From an uncultured Bacteroidota bacterium (GTDB lineage: Bacteria > Bacteroidota > Bacteroidia > UBA4408), in contig CAIKXD010000328.1 of the NCBI GenBank assembly GCA_903831265.1, forward strand, positions 1-54,473: a stretch of 54,473 nucleotides of DNA, given 5' to 3'. Made by a program: the position numbers and the translations under genes. Positions 34,899 through 45,412 of the stretch are shown here, in pieces; the stretch's first letter is position 1, and each line of letters begins with the position of its first letter. Under the pieces are notes generated by a model. The model saw only the letters and a program-made list of their open reading frames with translations, did no database searches and was not told where the DNA came from.

Positions 34899-35486
34899 TT
34901 ATTTTTTTGCAGATGCAGCTTGGTTCTTTTCAAACTCTCTCACTAATTCTTCTACCGATTTACCCAAGTTGTTAATGCTAGCTTGGGCATCTTTAGCCAA
35001 CTGACTTTCAGGATATTTTTCAATCACTTGTTTGTAAATTTTACGGGCATTAGCAGTATCTCTTAATTGGTCATCATAAATCATACCTTGCATAAACAGT
35101 GCATAAGGGGCATTTTTATAGGTAGGATATTTGCTCATTACTCTACCCAAATAACTCAAAGCTGGTTGCGATAATTGTAAGCTATTGGCTAGTTCACCTG
35201 CTTTAAAAAGATATTCGGGTGATTTGGCTTCATCTGGAAAATAAGAAGCAAACTCATCGTAAGTGCGCATAGCAAACATAGCGGTTCCTTGATCTAAAGG
35301 CATATTGCGGGTTGCTTGCATTTTGCCTTCAATAGAATCTATCATGTGCTTATATTTTTCTTTACTTGTAGCCAGTGTTGCTTTGCTACTGTCTTCTTGT
35401 TCAGTTTTATTATTACTGCATGCAGCCAAAAGCACTATAGCGATTGCTGTTAAAAAGATACCTGAGAAATAGTTTTTTATTTTCAT
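34899..35486 (-). CDS. TPR-type lipoprotein (BamD/YbgF-like repeats)
   Basis: 195 residues with a lipoprotein signal (VLLAACSNN, Cys near residue 23). Helical repeats such as MFAMRTYDEFASYFPDEAKS, LSYLGRVMSKYPTYKNAPYA and IYKQVIEKYPESQLAKDAQA are TPR units like those in BamD and CpoB. It starts 2 nt after def, forming ruvX-def-TPR, a common order in this phylum. Likely periplasmic scaffold at the outer membrane; no BAM gene is nearby, so the partner is unknown. Confidence 0.8.
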   Translation of the reverse strand: MKIKNYFSGIFLTAIAIVLLAACSNNKTEQEDSSKATLATSKEKYKHMIDSIEGKMQATRNMPLDQGTAMFAMRTYDEFASYFPDEAKSPEYLFKAGELANSLQLSQPALSYLGRVMSKYPTYKNAPYALFMQGMIYDDQLRDTANARKIYKQVIEKYPESQLAKDAQASINNLGKSVEELVREFEKNQAASAKK

Positions 35487-35488
35487 AT

Positions 35489-36046
35489 TTATTTTTTGGG
35501 AAATTTCATTTTATAATCTACGTCAATTTTACCTTTAGAAATGTCATTAAGTTTACCTTTAAGCAAGGTACGTTTAAAAGAACTCAATCTATCTGTAAAT
35601 AGTTTACCTTCAATATGATCGTATTCATGTTGAATAATACGTGCGGCTATACCTGCAAATTCTTCTTCGTAATATTCAAAGTTTTCGTCATAATATCTTA
35701 CTAAAATATTTGGCTTACGCATCACATCTTCGCGCACGGTAGGTATGCTTAAACAGCCTTCATTAAACGACCATTCTTCGCCATTCTCTTCCACTATAAT
35801 TGGGTTAATGAACACTTGTACAAAATCTTTTAAATCGGGTTCTTTGTCTTCAAAAGGACTAGCATCCACAATAAAAAGTCTTATTGATTTGCCAATCTGC
35901 GGAGCAGCTAAACCAACACCACTGGCTTCGTACATGGTATCAAACATGTTATTAATAAGCTCTTCAAGATTTGGGTAATCTTTGTCAATGTCCACTGCTT
36001 TCTTTTTAAGCACTTGATCTCCGTATGCTACAATAGGTAATATCAT
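35489..36046 (-). CDS. def: Peptide deformylase
   Basis: Removes the N-formyl group from new proteins; Fe or Zn enzyme. 185 residues. Motif 1 GVGLAAPQIG, motif 2 EGCLSIP (metal Cys) and motif 3 QHEYDHIEG (metal His and catalytic Glu) are all intact. Overlaps ruvX by 4 nt (ATGA) and is followed 2 nt later by the TPR lipoprotein. Confidence 0.97.
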   Translation of the reverse strand: MILPIVAYGDQVLKKKAVDIDKDYPNLEELINNMFDTMYEASGVGLAAPQIGKSIRLFIVDASPFEDKEPDLKDFVQVFINPIIVEENGEEWSFNEGCLSIPTVREDVMRKPNILVRYYDENFEYYEEEFAGIAARIIQHEYDHIEGKLFTDRLSSFKRTLLKGKLNDISKGKIDVDYKMKFPKK

Positions 36047-36477
36047 TTTATTGAATTCAAATTTTTATGAGGTTGACTGAGGTAATTCTGCAACATAATA
36101 GTAGCACTAATTTGATCTACCAGGGCTTTATCTTTACGATCATTTTTTTTTAAACCACCAAGTAACATCGATTGTTGAGCTATGGCTGAGGTAAATCTTT
36201 CATCTATACGTGCTACTGGAATTGTGGGAAAAGCACTATTTAATTTTTTAATAAATCCTTTGATATAACGTTCAACATCGTTAACGGTATTGTCTAATTT
36301 TTTAGGTAAGCCAATTAAAAATAACTCTATAGTTTCTGTTTTGCAGTAGATTTGAAGATATTCTTCAATTTTTTCGGGATGTAATGTGCATAAGCCAGTG
36401 GCAATCATTTGTAGATTGTCGGTTACAGCAATACCAACCCTTTTGGTACCATAATCAAAACACATTATTCTTGGCAT
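36043..36477 (-). CDS. ruvX: Holliday junction resolvase-like protein YqgF/RuvX
   Basis: 144 residues. RNase H-like fold with MCFDYGTKRVGIAVTD (first Asp), LFLIGLPKKLDNT and RIDERFTSAIAQ (catalytic Glu), then KDKALVDQISA. The family (Pre-16S rRNA nuclease/RuvX) acts on rRNA 5' ends or recombination intermediates. A TATATTTG box ends just 5 nt before the ATG, so the mRNA may be leaderless. Confidence 0.95.
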   Translation of the reverse strand: MPRIMCFDYGTKRVGIAVTDNLQMIATGLCTLHPEKIEEYLQIYCKTETIELFLIGLPKKLDNTVNDVERYIKGFIKKLNSAFPTIPVARIDERFTSAIAQQSMLLGGLKKNDRKDKALVDQISATIMLQNYLSQPHKNLNSIK

Positions 36478-36482
36478 GAGGG

Positions 36483-36490
36483 CAAATATA
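36483..36490 (-). promoter_or_regulatory. -7 box of ruvX-def operon, implying a leaderless mRNA
   Basis: Minus strand TATATTTG, then CCCTC and ATG. The expected start site falls at or next to the ATG, leaving no room for a Shine-Dalgarno sequence. Confidence 0.45.
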
Positions 36491-36542
36491 AGCAGTAAAT
36501 TTCAAAGGAAAAATGCGGCCCTGATTGCTTATCAAAGTTTAA

Positions 36543-38189
<1,647 letters not shown>

Positions 38190-38331
38190 TCAATCAAAGC
38201 TATTTAAAAAGTATAAAATGCATTTATTGTATTTATTTTTACGAATTGCTTAACAATATGAAAATCAGGAGTGTAAAAATATTTCTTGATAAAATTTGTT
38301 TAAATATTTTTTAAAAAAAGTATTGAACAAA

Positions 38332-40092
38332 TTAAATACTTGACGATGTTACTGAATTATGCGAATGATTTAATTCAAAATAAATTCCCTTTTCTTGCAT
38401 CAATTCATCATGATTGCCGCTCTCCATCAATTTTCCTTTATCAAGCACTAAAATTTTATTAGCCGATTTGATAGTACTCAGGCGATGTGCAATAATAATA
38501 GAAGTTCTATTTGCCGTTAATTTTTCTGATGCAATTTGAATAAGTTGTTCAGATTCTGAATCAATTGATGAGGTGGCTTCATCTAAAATCATGATGGATG
38601 GATTGTGGAGATAAGCACGCAAAAAAGAAATTAATTGTCGTTGTCCTGTACTTAATAAACTTCCTCTTTCCATTACTTGGTAATGCAAACCGTTTGGTAA
38701 TTTATCGATAAAAACTTTCATGCCTGTTTCCTCAGCGGCTTTAAGTACTTCGGTTTCAGTTATTTTTTGATTGTTTAAAATTACATTATCATAAATGCTT
38801 CCCGGAAACAAAAATACATCCTGCATCACGGTGCCAATCAATTGTCGGAGATGATTCAATTCATATTCCATGATATTAATGCCATCAATAAGAATTTCAC
38901 CTTTTTGAATTTCGTAAAACCGACATAAAAGCGCTGCAATGGTTGTTTTTCCTGAGCCTGTGGCACCTACAAAAGCAATATTTTGTCCTGGTTCAATCGT
39001 AAATGATATGCCTTTAATAACCCAATCTTCATTAACGTAGGCAAACCAAACATCTTTAAATTCTATTTTGCCATTTAAGTGTGTGGGTTTTAATGTGCCA
39101 TTGTTTACATTAAATTCTTCTGTTTCAATTACTTTAATTACACGCTCACTGCACACCATGCCCATTTGCAATGTATTGAAGCGGTCGGCCAATTGCCTTA
39201 TAGGGCGAAAAAGCATATTGATATACATGATAAAAGCAATAATAACACCCACAGATAAATTACTTTGTAAAGATTCTTTAGCACCCCACCAAACCAATAG
39301 TCCAATACTAGTGGCAGATAAAATTTCAACTACAGGAAAAAATACTGAATAATGCCAAACCGATTTATTATTTGCATTGCGGTGCGCATCATTAATGGTA
39401 TTAAATTTTTGATATTCTTGATTTTCTCTGTTAAATATTTGCACTACACTCATGCCATTGATATGCTCTTGTACAAAGGCATTTAGCTGTGCTACTTGCG
39501 TTCTTACATCATTAAAAGCTGCCCGAATGGCATTTTTAAAAATATAGGTAGCATAAAGTAAAACCGGTATAGTGGTTAGGCTCAGCAGCGTAATTTTCCA
39601 ATTTGTAAAAAACATCACTAAAATAATGATAATTACTTTTAATAAATCGCCGGCAATATCTAAAAAGCCTTGCGAAAAAACATCGGATATGTTTTGTATA
39701 TCGCTAATACTTCTTGTAACCAAAGTACCCACGGGTGTTTTATCAAAATAATCGAGTTTAAAATTGATGAGTTTTTTGTATAATTTCATTCTAATTTCGT
39801 GCACCACATGTAAGGCCAATAAATTACTAATGAAGCCTGAAAAATATTGTACGCTAGTTTCTAAAATTAATGCAACAATAATGAGAATACTAATTTTGCC
39901 GAGCCCGTTTAAATCGTTTTTAGTAATATATTCATCAAATGCATATTGCACCAGATAGGGGCGAAGCGGAGATAAAAAGGCGCCCAGTAAAGTAAGTGTA
40001 GCAGCAGCCCAAAGTAAACTTTTGTGTCCCTTAGTAAAACTAATTATTTTTTTGAACAGCCCAACATCAAAGGCTTTACCAGCAACCGACAT
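38332..40092 (-). CDS. ABC exporter, fused permease and ATPase (MsbA/multidrug type)
   Basis: 586 residues. The six-segment permease occupies about 1-320. The ATPase has Walker A GATGSGKTTIAAL, Walker B IMILDEATSSID and switch His in IIAHRLSTI. The signature is LSTGQRQLISFLRA, with T where most have G (LSGGQ), as in some MsbA-like bacterial exporters. It is 2 nt downstream of truA, a usual pairing in Bacteroidota. A half-transporter that works as a homodimer or with a partner; substrate (lipid or drug) not predictable. Confidence 0.92.
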   Translation of the reverse strand: MSVAGKAFDVGLFKKIISFTKGHKSLLWAAATLTLLGAFLSPLRPYLVQYAFDEYITKNDLNGLGKISILIIVALILETSVQYFSGFISNLLALHVVHEIRMKLYKKLINFKLDYFDKTPVGTLVTRSISDIQNISDVFSQGFLDIAGDLLKVIIIILVMFFTNWKITLLSLTTIPVLLYATYIFKNAIRAAFNDVRTQVAQLNAFVQEHINGMSVVQIFNRENQEYQKFNTINDAHRNANNKSVWHYSVFFPVVEILSATSIGLLVWWGAKESLQSNLSVGVIIAFIMYINMLFRPIRQLADRFNTLQMGMVCSERVIKVIETEEFNVNNGTLKPTHLNGKIEFKDVWFAYVNEDWVIKGISFTIEPGQNIAFVGATGSGKTTIAALLCRFYEIQKGEILIDGINIMEYELNHLRQLIGTVMQDVFLFPGSIYDNVILNNQKITETEVLKAAEETGMKVFIDKLPNGLHYQVMERGSLLSTGQRQLISFLRAYLHNPSIMILDEATSSIDSESEQLIQIASEKLTANRTSIIIAHRLSTIKSANKILVLDKGKLMESGNHDELMQEKGIYFELNHSHNSVTSSSI

Positions 40093-40094
40093 AC

Positions 40095-40868
40095 TTAAGA
40101 TAAAAATAGTTTTTCTTGTGATTCAAAATAGTTTATTGGATAATTTACTTGGGTTAAAAACAAACCTTGTGCAGGCACCGAAACGCCAGCTTTGCTTCTG
40201 TTTTTGCTCTCAATGATAGACTTAAAATGATTGATATCGTACTTTCCCTTACCCAAATCAACTAAACTTCCAACCACTGCGCGCACCATGTTTCTTAAAA
40301 AACGATTGGCCCGAATGGTAAAAACAAGTAAATCTCCTTTTTGTTCCCAATGTGCTTGTGTGATATGGCAATTATTAGTGAAAACCTGTGTGTTTGTTTT
40401 GCTGAAAGAAGTAAAGTCTTCATACTGCATTAATAATTTGCATCCTTCATTCATCACATCAAGATTTAACTCAGCCGCATTATACCAAGCATTTTTGATG
40501 AAAGGATTTTTCTTTTGTAAAATATAATATTCATAGGTTCTGCTTACTGCATCAAACCTACAATGCGCTTCATTACCTACTTTGAATAATTGAAATGCCG
40601 CAATACTCTCGGGTAGTACACGGTTTAATTTATACATAAATTCAGCTTCATTTTCAATAGGTGTGTTGCAGTCAAAATGTAGGTAGAACTCTTTTGCATG
40701 CACGCCAGTATCTGTTCTTCCACAGCCTAATGTATCGCCAACTAAATGGCAAAAAAGTTGCATTGTTTCTTGCAGTTTTTGTTGCACAGTTGAGGCATTA
40801 GGTTGTATTTGCCAACCACAATAAATGCTGCCCTCGTAAGCTATTTTTAAAAAATACCTGTAGTTCAT
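40095..40868 (-). CDS. truA: tRNA pseudouridine synthase A
   Basis: Makes pseudouridine at positions 38-40 of the tRNA anticodon arm. I start at ATG 40868 (MNYRYFLKIAYEG), the family's normal N-terminus; the track's 45 extra nt read into the intergenic region. Catalytic Asp in CGRTDTGVHA, plus YEYYILQKKNPF and FLRNMVRAVVGSLVDLGKGK near the end. 257 residues. Followed 2 nt later by the ABC exporter. Confidence 0.96.
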   Translation of the reverse strand: MNYRYFLKIAYEGSIYCGWQIQPNASTVQQKLQETMQLFCHLVGDTLGCGRTDTGVHAKEFYLHFDCNTPIENEAEFMYKLNRVLPESIAAFQLFKVGNEAHCRFDAVSRTYEYYILQKKNPFIKNAWYNAAELNLDVMNEGCKLLMQYEDFTSFSKTNTQVFTNNCHITQAHWEQKGDLLVFTIRANRFLRNMVRAVVGSLVDLGKGKYDINHFKSIIESKNRSKAGVSVPAQGLFLTQVNYPINYFESQEKLFLS

Positions 40869-40923
40869 TAAGCGGCCAAAGGTAAGCGAATTGCTTTTGA
40901 AATTAAAGCCCAATGCTATTTTT

Positions 40924-41049
40924 ATACCGATTACACTTTCAATTTAGTTTAATTATGACATAGCCTTATTGTTCTAATTTCAATTATTATCGGCATTTAC
41001 CATTGCATATTTATTTTTTAGTTCGACCAAAAGTAAATGCAATTGGTAT
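40924..41049 (+). repeat. Modular hairpin repeat, copy C
   Basis: 126 bp bounded by ATACCGATT and AATTGGTAT, matching copy A end to end: the first 25 bases are identical and CCTTATT and ATCGGCATT are kept. The right half folds as TACCATTGCAT ... ATGCAATTGGTA. It fills much of the 387-bp gap between the divergent truA and MbnP genes; the remaining 41050-41255 shows nothing else. Confidence 0.75.
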
Positions 41050-41255
41050 TAATTAAGCTGAGCCTTTTTATTTATGTTAATGATACGATATTTTTGACTT
41101 TTACTGTTCTTAAGCTGTTTTTGATTTAGATTGTTGCAGCTGTCATAAAAAAATTTAAACCCGCATGTTTTAGTGAATCAAGATTATTTTTCTGCTGATG
41201 CATGTATTATGCATTATTCAAATACATTTGTTTCACTAATTTAATTAAGATAATT

Positions 41256-41981
41256 ATGTCAAAAAGCATTTCATTTTGTAAATTTAATATCACGAGCAAA
41301 GCTTATATTTTATGTTGTTTTTTATTAATATTGGTTAATCAAGTATTTGCACAAGATAATTGTCAAAGAGTGCCTTTAGCAATAAGTTACAATTTTAAAC
41401 CATTGCTTTTAAACGATACTGCTTATGCTTACAAATTAAAACACAAAATTAAGTTTGAAGTATTCAAATTTTACATATCAAAAATTACCTTAATAAAATC
41501 AAACCAAGTTGTATGGCAAGAGGATAATAGTTTTCATTTGATAGATATTGAAGAAAATGATTCAAGTGCATTATGTTTAGAAATTCCTGAAGATACTGAA
41601 TTTGATGCCATACAATTTAATTTAGGAATAGATAGCTTAACAAATGTTTCGGGCGCTTTGGGCGGCGATTTAGATCCTACCAAAGGCATGTATTGGACTT
41701 GGCAAAATGGATATGTAAATTTTAAATTGCAAGGCACATCAGATCTTTGCAACAATCCAAAAAATGAATTTGAGTTTCACTTGGGAGGATATTTAAAACC
41801 ATTTAATAATTTACAACATATAAAATTGATGGTGAGCAACAGCAATAAATTTAGTATTTCTTTTAATATGGAACAATTTGTTAATGGGCTTGATTTAGAG
41901 AACATCAATCATATTATGTCGCCAAGCGCTATTGCCACAGAACTTGCGCAATCAGCCGCTAAATGTTTTAGCATCAAGTAA
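41256..41981 (+). CDS. MbnP-family periplasmic protein
   Basis: I start at ATG 41256 (MSKSISFCKFNITSKAYILC), which gives a signal peptide ending VFAQ; the track's start adds unlikely residues. 241 residues. The body (PLAISYNFKPLLLNDTAYAY, KFEVFKFYISKITLI, DPTKGMYWTWQNGYVNFKLQG) matches the MbnP family. Some MbnP proteins bind copper after a Trp is oxidised to kynurenine by the partner MbnH. Trp residues in the conserved MYWTWQ block are present. The stop overlaps the MbnH-like start by 1 nt (TAATG), a tight functional pair. Confidence 0.85.
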   Translation: MSKSISFCKFNITSKAYILCCFLLILVNQVFAQDNCQRVPLAISYNFKPLLLNDTAYAYKLKHKIKFEVFKFYISKITLIKSNQVVWQEDNSFHLIDIEENDSSALCLEIPEDTEFDAIQFNLGIDSLTNVSGALGGDLDPTKGMYWTWQNGYVNFKLQGTSDLCNNPKNEFEFHLGGYLKPFNNLQHIKLMVSNSNKFSISFNMEQFVNGLDLENINHIMSPSAIATELAQSAAKCFSIK

Positions 41982-43009
41982 TGATTAAATATTTTTTTGT
42001 TTTAATTTGTTTGGTTTTCGCTCAATTGATTGAGCAAAATGATTTATTTGATACACCCAAAAACTGGCCAGCGCCTTTTTATGATTTCGAAAAAAATAAA
42101 TTAACTAAAGAAAAAATATTACTTGGAAGGGTATTATTTTACGATCCAATTTTATCAAAGGATAGCACTATATCATGCAACAGTTGTCATTCTCCTTTTT
42201 CGGCATTTACTCATGTAGATCATGCATTAAGCCATGGTATTCATGATAGCGTGGGAACAAGAAACTCGCCAGCTTTAATGAATTTGGCCTGGCAAAAAAA
42301 ATTTATGTGGGATGGTGCCATTAATAATTTAGATATGCAATCGCTTGCACCTATTAGTCATCCAGCCGAAATGGGAAGTAGTATGAATGATGTAGTAATT
42401 AAATTAAATCGAAATAAGATATACAAGAAATTATTTAATAATGCTTTTAAAGATAGTATAGCAACAGGCGAACACACCTTAAAAGCCATCGCACAATTTA
42501 TGCTTACGCTAGTTAGCTCTAATTCAAAATATGATAAAGTAATGAGTAATAAAGCGGAGTTTACTGTTCAAGAGCAAAATGGATATCAAATATTTAAAAG
42601 TAATTGTGCAGCTTGTCATACAGAGCCATTGTTTACGAATGGTGAATTTGCCAATAATGGGCTGCCTCTAGATTCATTACTCCATGATAAAGGAAGAATG
42701 CGCATCACACAAAAAAAAGAAGATGCCTATCAATTTAAAGTGCCAACCTTAAGAAATATTGAATTCTCTTATCCATACATGCATGATGGGCGTTTTAAAA
42801 AGTTGAATGAAGTGTTAAATCACTATGCAAATGGCATTAAAAAGAGTGAAACTTTAGATGCGAAACTGCAAAATGGAATTGTTTTAAATTCCAACCAAAA
42901 AGTAGATTTGATTGCTTTTTTATTAACGCTTTCTGATAAAGAGTTTTTGTTTGATAAAAAGTTTTCTTACCCGATGGAAGAAATTAAAACACTAACACTA
43001 AGTCATTAG
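41981..43009 (+). CDS. Di-haem cytochrome c peroxidase / MbnH-like protein
   Basis: 342 residues with an N-terminal hydrophobic export signal. Two CXXCH haem sites: CNSCH at 66-70 and CAACH near residue 211. LGRVLFYDPILSKDSTISC and GTRNSPALMNLAWQ, then SYPYMHDGRFKKLNEVLNHY are typical of the MauG/CcpA/MbnH superfamily. Coupled directly to the MbnP-like gene, it is best read as the MbnH-type partner that oxidises MbnP, but hydrogen peroxide reduction cannot be excluded. Confidence 0.88.
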   Translation: MIKYFFVLICLVFAQLIEQNDLFDTPKNWPAPFYDFEKNKLTKEKILLGRVLFYDPILSKDSTISCNSCHSPFSAFTHVDHALSHGIHDSVGTRNSPALMNLAWQKKFMWDGAINNLDMQSLAPISHPAEMGSSMNDVVIKLNRNKIYKKLFNNAFKDSIATGEHTLKAIAQFMLTLVSSNSKYDKVMSNKAEFTVQEQNGYQIFKSNCAACHTEPLFTNGEFANNGLPLDSLLHDKGRMRITQKKEDAYQFKVPTLRNIEFSYPYMHDGRFKKLNEVLNHYANGIKKSETLDAKLQNGIVLNSNQKVDLIAFLLTLSDKEFLFDKKFSYPMEEIKTLTLSH

Positions 43010-43058
43010 AAAGTAAAATTCAACTCCAATATTTTTAATTAACCGAACAAATATTAAA

Positions 43059-43631
43059 ATGAGCTTAACTTATACTGAGGGTAATATCTTTGAAAAGCAA
43101 AACTACACACAAAATCAATTGCCAAAAGGCGATTATGAAAATTGCACTTTTTTAAATTGCGATTTTTCTTCAAGCAATTTATCAGGCATCAATTTTATCA
43201 ATAGCGATTTTAAGTATTGTAATTTAAGCTTAGCAAAAATCAATCAGGCTTCTTTTAGAAATGTAAAATTCGAAAATTGTAAAATGCTGGGCCTGCATTT
43301 TGAATATTGTAATGATTTTTTATTTGAAGTTAATTTCCAAAATTGTTTGCTCAATTTAAGTTCGTTTTACAAGTTAAAAATGAAGAAAACTAAATTCGCT
43401 CAATGCGAAATGCATGAGGTGGATTTTACGCAAACAGATCTTAATTTGGCAATATTTGATGAGTGCGATTTGATGGGTTCCACATTTGAACAAACTAATT
43501 TAGAGAAAGCCGATTTGCGTGGGGCACATCATTTTTCGATTGACCCTGAATTGAATAAAATTAAAAAAGCAAAGGTTACTCAGGCTAGTTTAGCTGGCTT
43601 TTTAGATAAGTATGATTTGGTGATTGAGTAA
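43059..43631 (+). CDS. Pentapeptide-repeat protein
   Basis: 190 residues made of A(D/N)LxX-type five-residue repeats (CTFLNCDFSSSNLSGINFIN, DLMGSTFEQTNLEKADLRGA) that form a right-handed quadrilateral beta helix. No signal peptide. Pentapeptide proteins of this size include Qnr-like gyrase protectors and proteins of unknown role; I cannot choose. It starts 49 nt after the MbnH-like gene and is followed by a small hairpin at 43717-43737. Confidence 0.88.
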   Translation: MSLTYTEGNIFEKQNYTQNQLPKGDYENCTFLNCDFSSSNLSGINFINSDFKYCNLSLAKINQASFRNVKFENCKMLGLHFEYCNDFLFEVNFQNCLLNLSSFYKLKMKKTKFAQCEMHEVDFTQTDLNLAIFDECDLMGSTFEQTNLEKADLRGAHHFSIDPELNKIKKAKVTQASLAGFLDKYDLVIE

Positions 43632-43716
43632 TTAAAATTATAAAGTATTGCCAATAAATTTTAAAGTTAGCAGGTTCTCAATTATTAATGAAGTGCCAAA
43701 ATATTGATGGCTAAAC

Positions 43717-43737
43717 AAAAAATACTCAGTATTTTTT
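43717..43737 (+). terminator. Small A/T hairpin after the pentapeptide gene
   Basis: AAAAAATACTCAGTATTTTTT is a near-perfect palindrome with a tight loop and a T run, 85 nt after the stop. The weak stem makes it a tentative terminator. Confidence 0.4.
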
Positions 43738-43819
43738 TATTTTTGGTGCAATATTTGCTAGCACGCCAACAAAATTTTATTAATTTCGCTTTCTTTAAAA
43801 TATTTTAAAATTATCAAAT

Positions 43820-44875
43820 ATGAAAATAAAACAATTATTATTATTCTCCACACTCGCCTTATTTAGCGCAGTGGCCGGAGCTCAAACAAAAGACAAAACA
43901 AAAGCAAAAATGGAAAAAGATTTCTTAGAAAAACAAGCAGATGGAATTTACGCTCATATCAATACAAACAGAGGCGATATATTCTTAATGCTAGAAATGA
44001 AAAAAACACCAATGACAGTGGCTAACTTTGTGGGGTTGGCCGAAGGTAAAATTGCAAATAACAAAAAAGCTGCAGGAGTGCCATTTTATGATGGATTAAA
44101 ATTCCATAGAGTAATTCCAAATTTTATGATTCAAGGTGGATGTCCACTTGGCACTGGTTCTGGTGATCCAGGATATAAGTTTGATGATGAAATTGACTCT
44201 ACACTTAAACACACAGGCCCAGGAATTTTATCTATGGCTAATTCTGGTCCAGGAACAAACGGAAGTCAGTTTTTTATTACACATGTTAAAACCGATTGGT
44301 TAGATGGTAAACACACCGTATTTGGTCATGTTATTGATGGGCAAGACGTAGTAAATAAAATTCAAGGAAACGACACTTTAAATAGCTTAACAATATTAAG
44401 AAAAGGTGCCGAAGCGCAAGCTTTTGATGCACCTGCTGTATTTACAAAAACACAAGCAGTTGCTAAAGAAAAAGCTGCTGAAAAACAAAAAGCAGAATTA
44501 GCTGCTGTTGAAAAGGCACTTAACGATAATTACAAGGATGCTAAAGTAACTCCAAGTGGATTAAGATACATTATGCAAACCGAAGGTACAGGCGCAAGTC
44601 CAATTGCCACAAGTAAAGTAACTGTGCATTATACCGGTACCCTATTAGCAAATGGTAAAAAGTTTGATAGTTCAGTTGATCGTGGACAACCGGCTACCTT
44701 TGGTTTAAATCAAGTAATTAAAGGTTGGACAGAAGGCATACAATTAATGAAAGTAGGAGGGAAGTGTAAATTTATTATCCCTAGCGATTTAGCCTATGGC
44801 GACCAGGGTTACCCGGGTGTTATTCCACCAAAATCATGGTTGGTATTTGATGTGGAATTAATTAGTTTTGAGTAA
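43820..44875 (+). CDS. Fused cyclophilin-FKBP peptidyl-prolyl isomerase
   Basis: 351 residues with a signal peptide (ending AVAGAQ), so a periplasmic or secreted folding helper. A cyclophilin domain (about 40-205) has KFHRVIPNFMIQGG, NGSQFFITHVKTDWLDGKHT and FGHVI. A Lys/Ala/Glu-rich linker (about 210-245) follows. The C-terminal FKBP domain (about 250-351) has VTVHYTGTLLANGKKFDSS, VIKGWTEGIQLMKVGGK and GVIPPKSWLVFDVELI. Two isomerase folds of different type in one chain are known in Bacteroidota. A strong terminator follows the stop. Confidence 0.93.
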   Translation: MKIKQLLLFSTLALFSAVAGAQTKDKTKAKMEKDFLEKQADGIYAHINTNRGDIFLMLEMKKTPMTVANFVGLAEGKIANNKKAAGVPFYDGLKFHRVIPNFMIQGGCPLGTGSGDPGYKFDDEIDSTLKHTGPGILSMANSGPGTNGSQFFITHVKTDWLDGKHTVFGHVIDGQDVVNKIQGNDTLNSLTILRKGAEAQAFDAPAVFTKTQAVAKEKAAEKQKAELAAVEKALNDNYKDAKVTPSGLRYIMQTEGTGASPIATSKVTVHYTGTLLANGKKFDSSVDRGQPATFGLNQVIKGWTEGIQLMKVGGKCKFIIPSDLAYGDQGYPGVIPPKSWLVFDVELISFE

Positions 44876-44897
44876 TAAGGTATAAATATATTTTTAG

Positions 44898-44925
44898 AAG
44901 GCGGTGTAATTACCGCCTTTTTTTA
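44898..44925 (+). terminator. Rho-independent terminator after the PPIase gene
   Basis: AAGGCGGT, loop GTAATT, then ACCGCCTT and a T run: 8-bp G/C-rich stem, 22 nt after the stop. Confidence 0.85.
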
Positions 44926-45009
44926 TGGATTGCTTTTTGTTTTAACCTATTTTAAGCACACCATTAAATCACAACAATTAGTTGACTTAAAATAGTATTT
45001 ATTGTTCAA

Positions 45010-45017
45010 TATTTTTG
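45010..45017 (+). promoter_or_regulatory. Putative -7 box of the split gene (TATTTTTG)
   Basis: TATTTTTG 29 nt before the ATG at 45047, with TTG (44982-44984) 25 nt further upstream, slightly longer than usual. Confidence 0.35.
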
Positions 45018-45404
45018 CCAACTACTTTCAATTTAATATTTAGCTAATGTCATCAAATAAACCAAATTACCCGCGTATGCTTAATCTTATTGATGAGGTT
45101 TTTGCCACGCGCAATGATCCTGATCAAATACAAGTTACAGCGCAAGAAATGATTAAATTAAACCAAATTCATCAAAGCTGTTTAAGCGAATTGGCCGATG
45201 ATAAAGGTCCTTTAATTTGGGTGTTAATGATTCCCACAACAATTGCAATTATGCAAGATTTTTTAAATGATAAAATCACTGAAAAAGAACTGTTAGATAA
45301 TACACCAATCAACACAACTTACGAAGCAATTTATTTGTGCTCTGCTACAACACTTCCCGAACATAGAAACTTTGGTAAAACAAAACAATTATGTTTAAAC
45401 AGCA

Positions 45405-45412
45405 TTAAAGAA
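45405..45412. repeat. Left target-site duplication TTAAAGAA
   Basis: Identical to 46756-46763 on the other side of the element. 8 bp fits the IS256 family (8-9 bp). Confidence 0.9.

Noticed and set aside
41256-43009. Methanobactin operon
   Set aside because: Only MbnP- and MbnH-like genes are present; no mbnA, mbnB or mbnC is found near.
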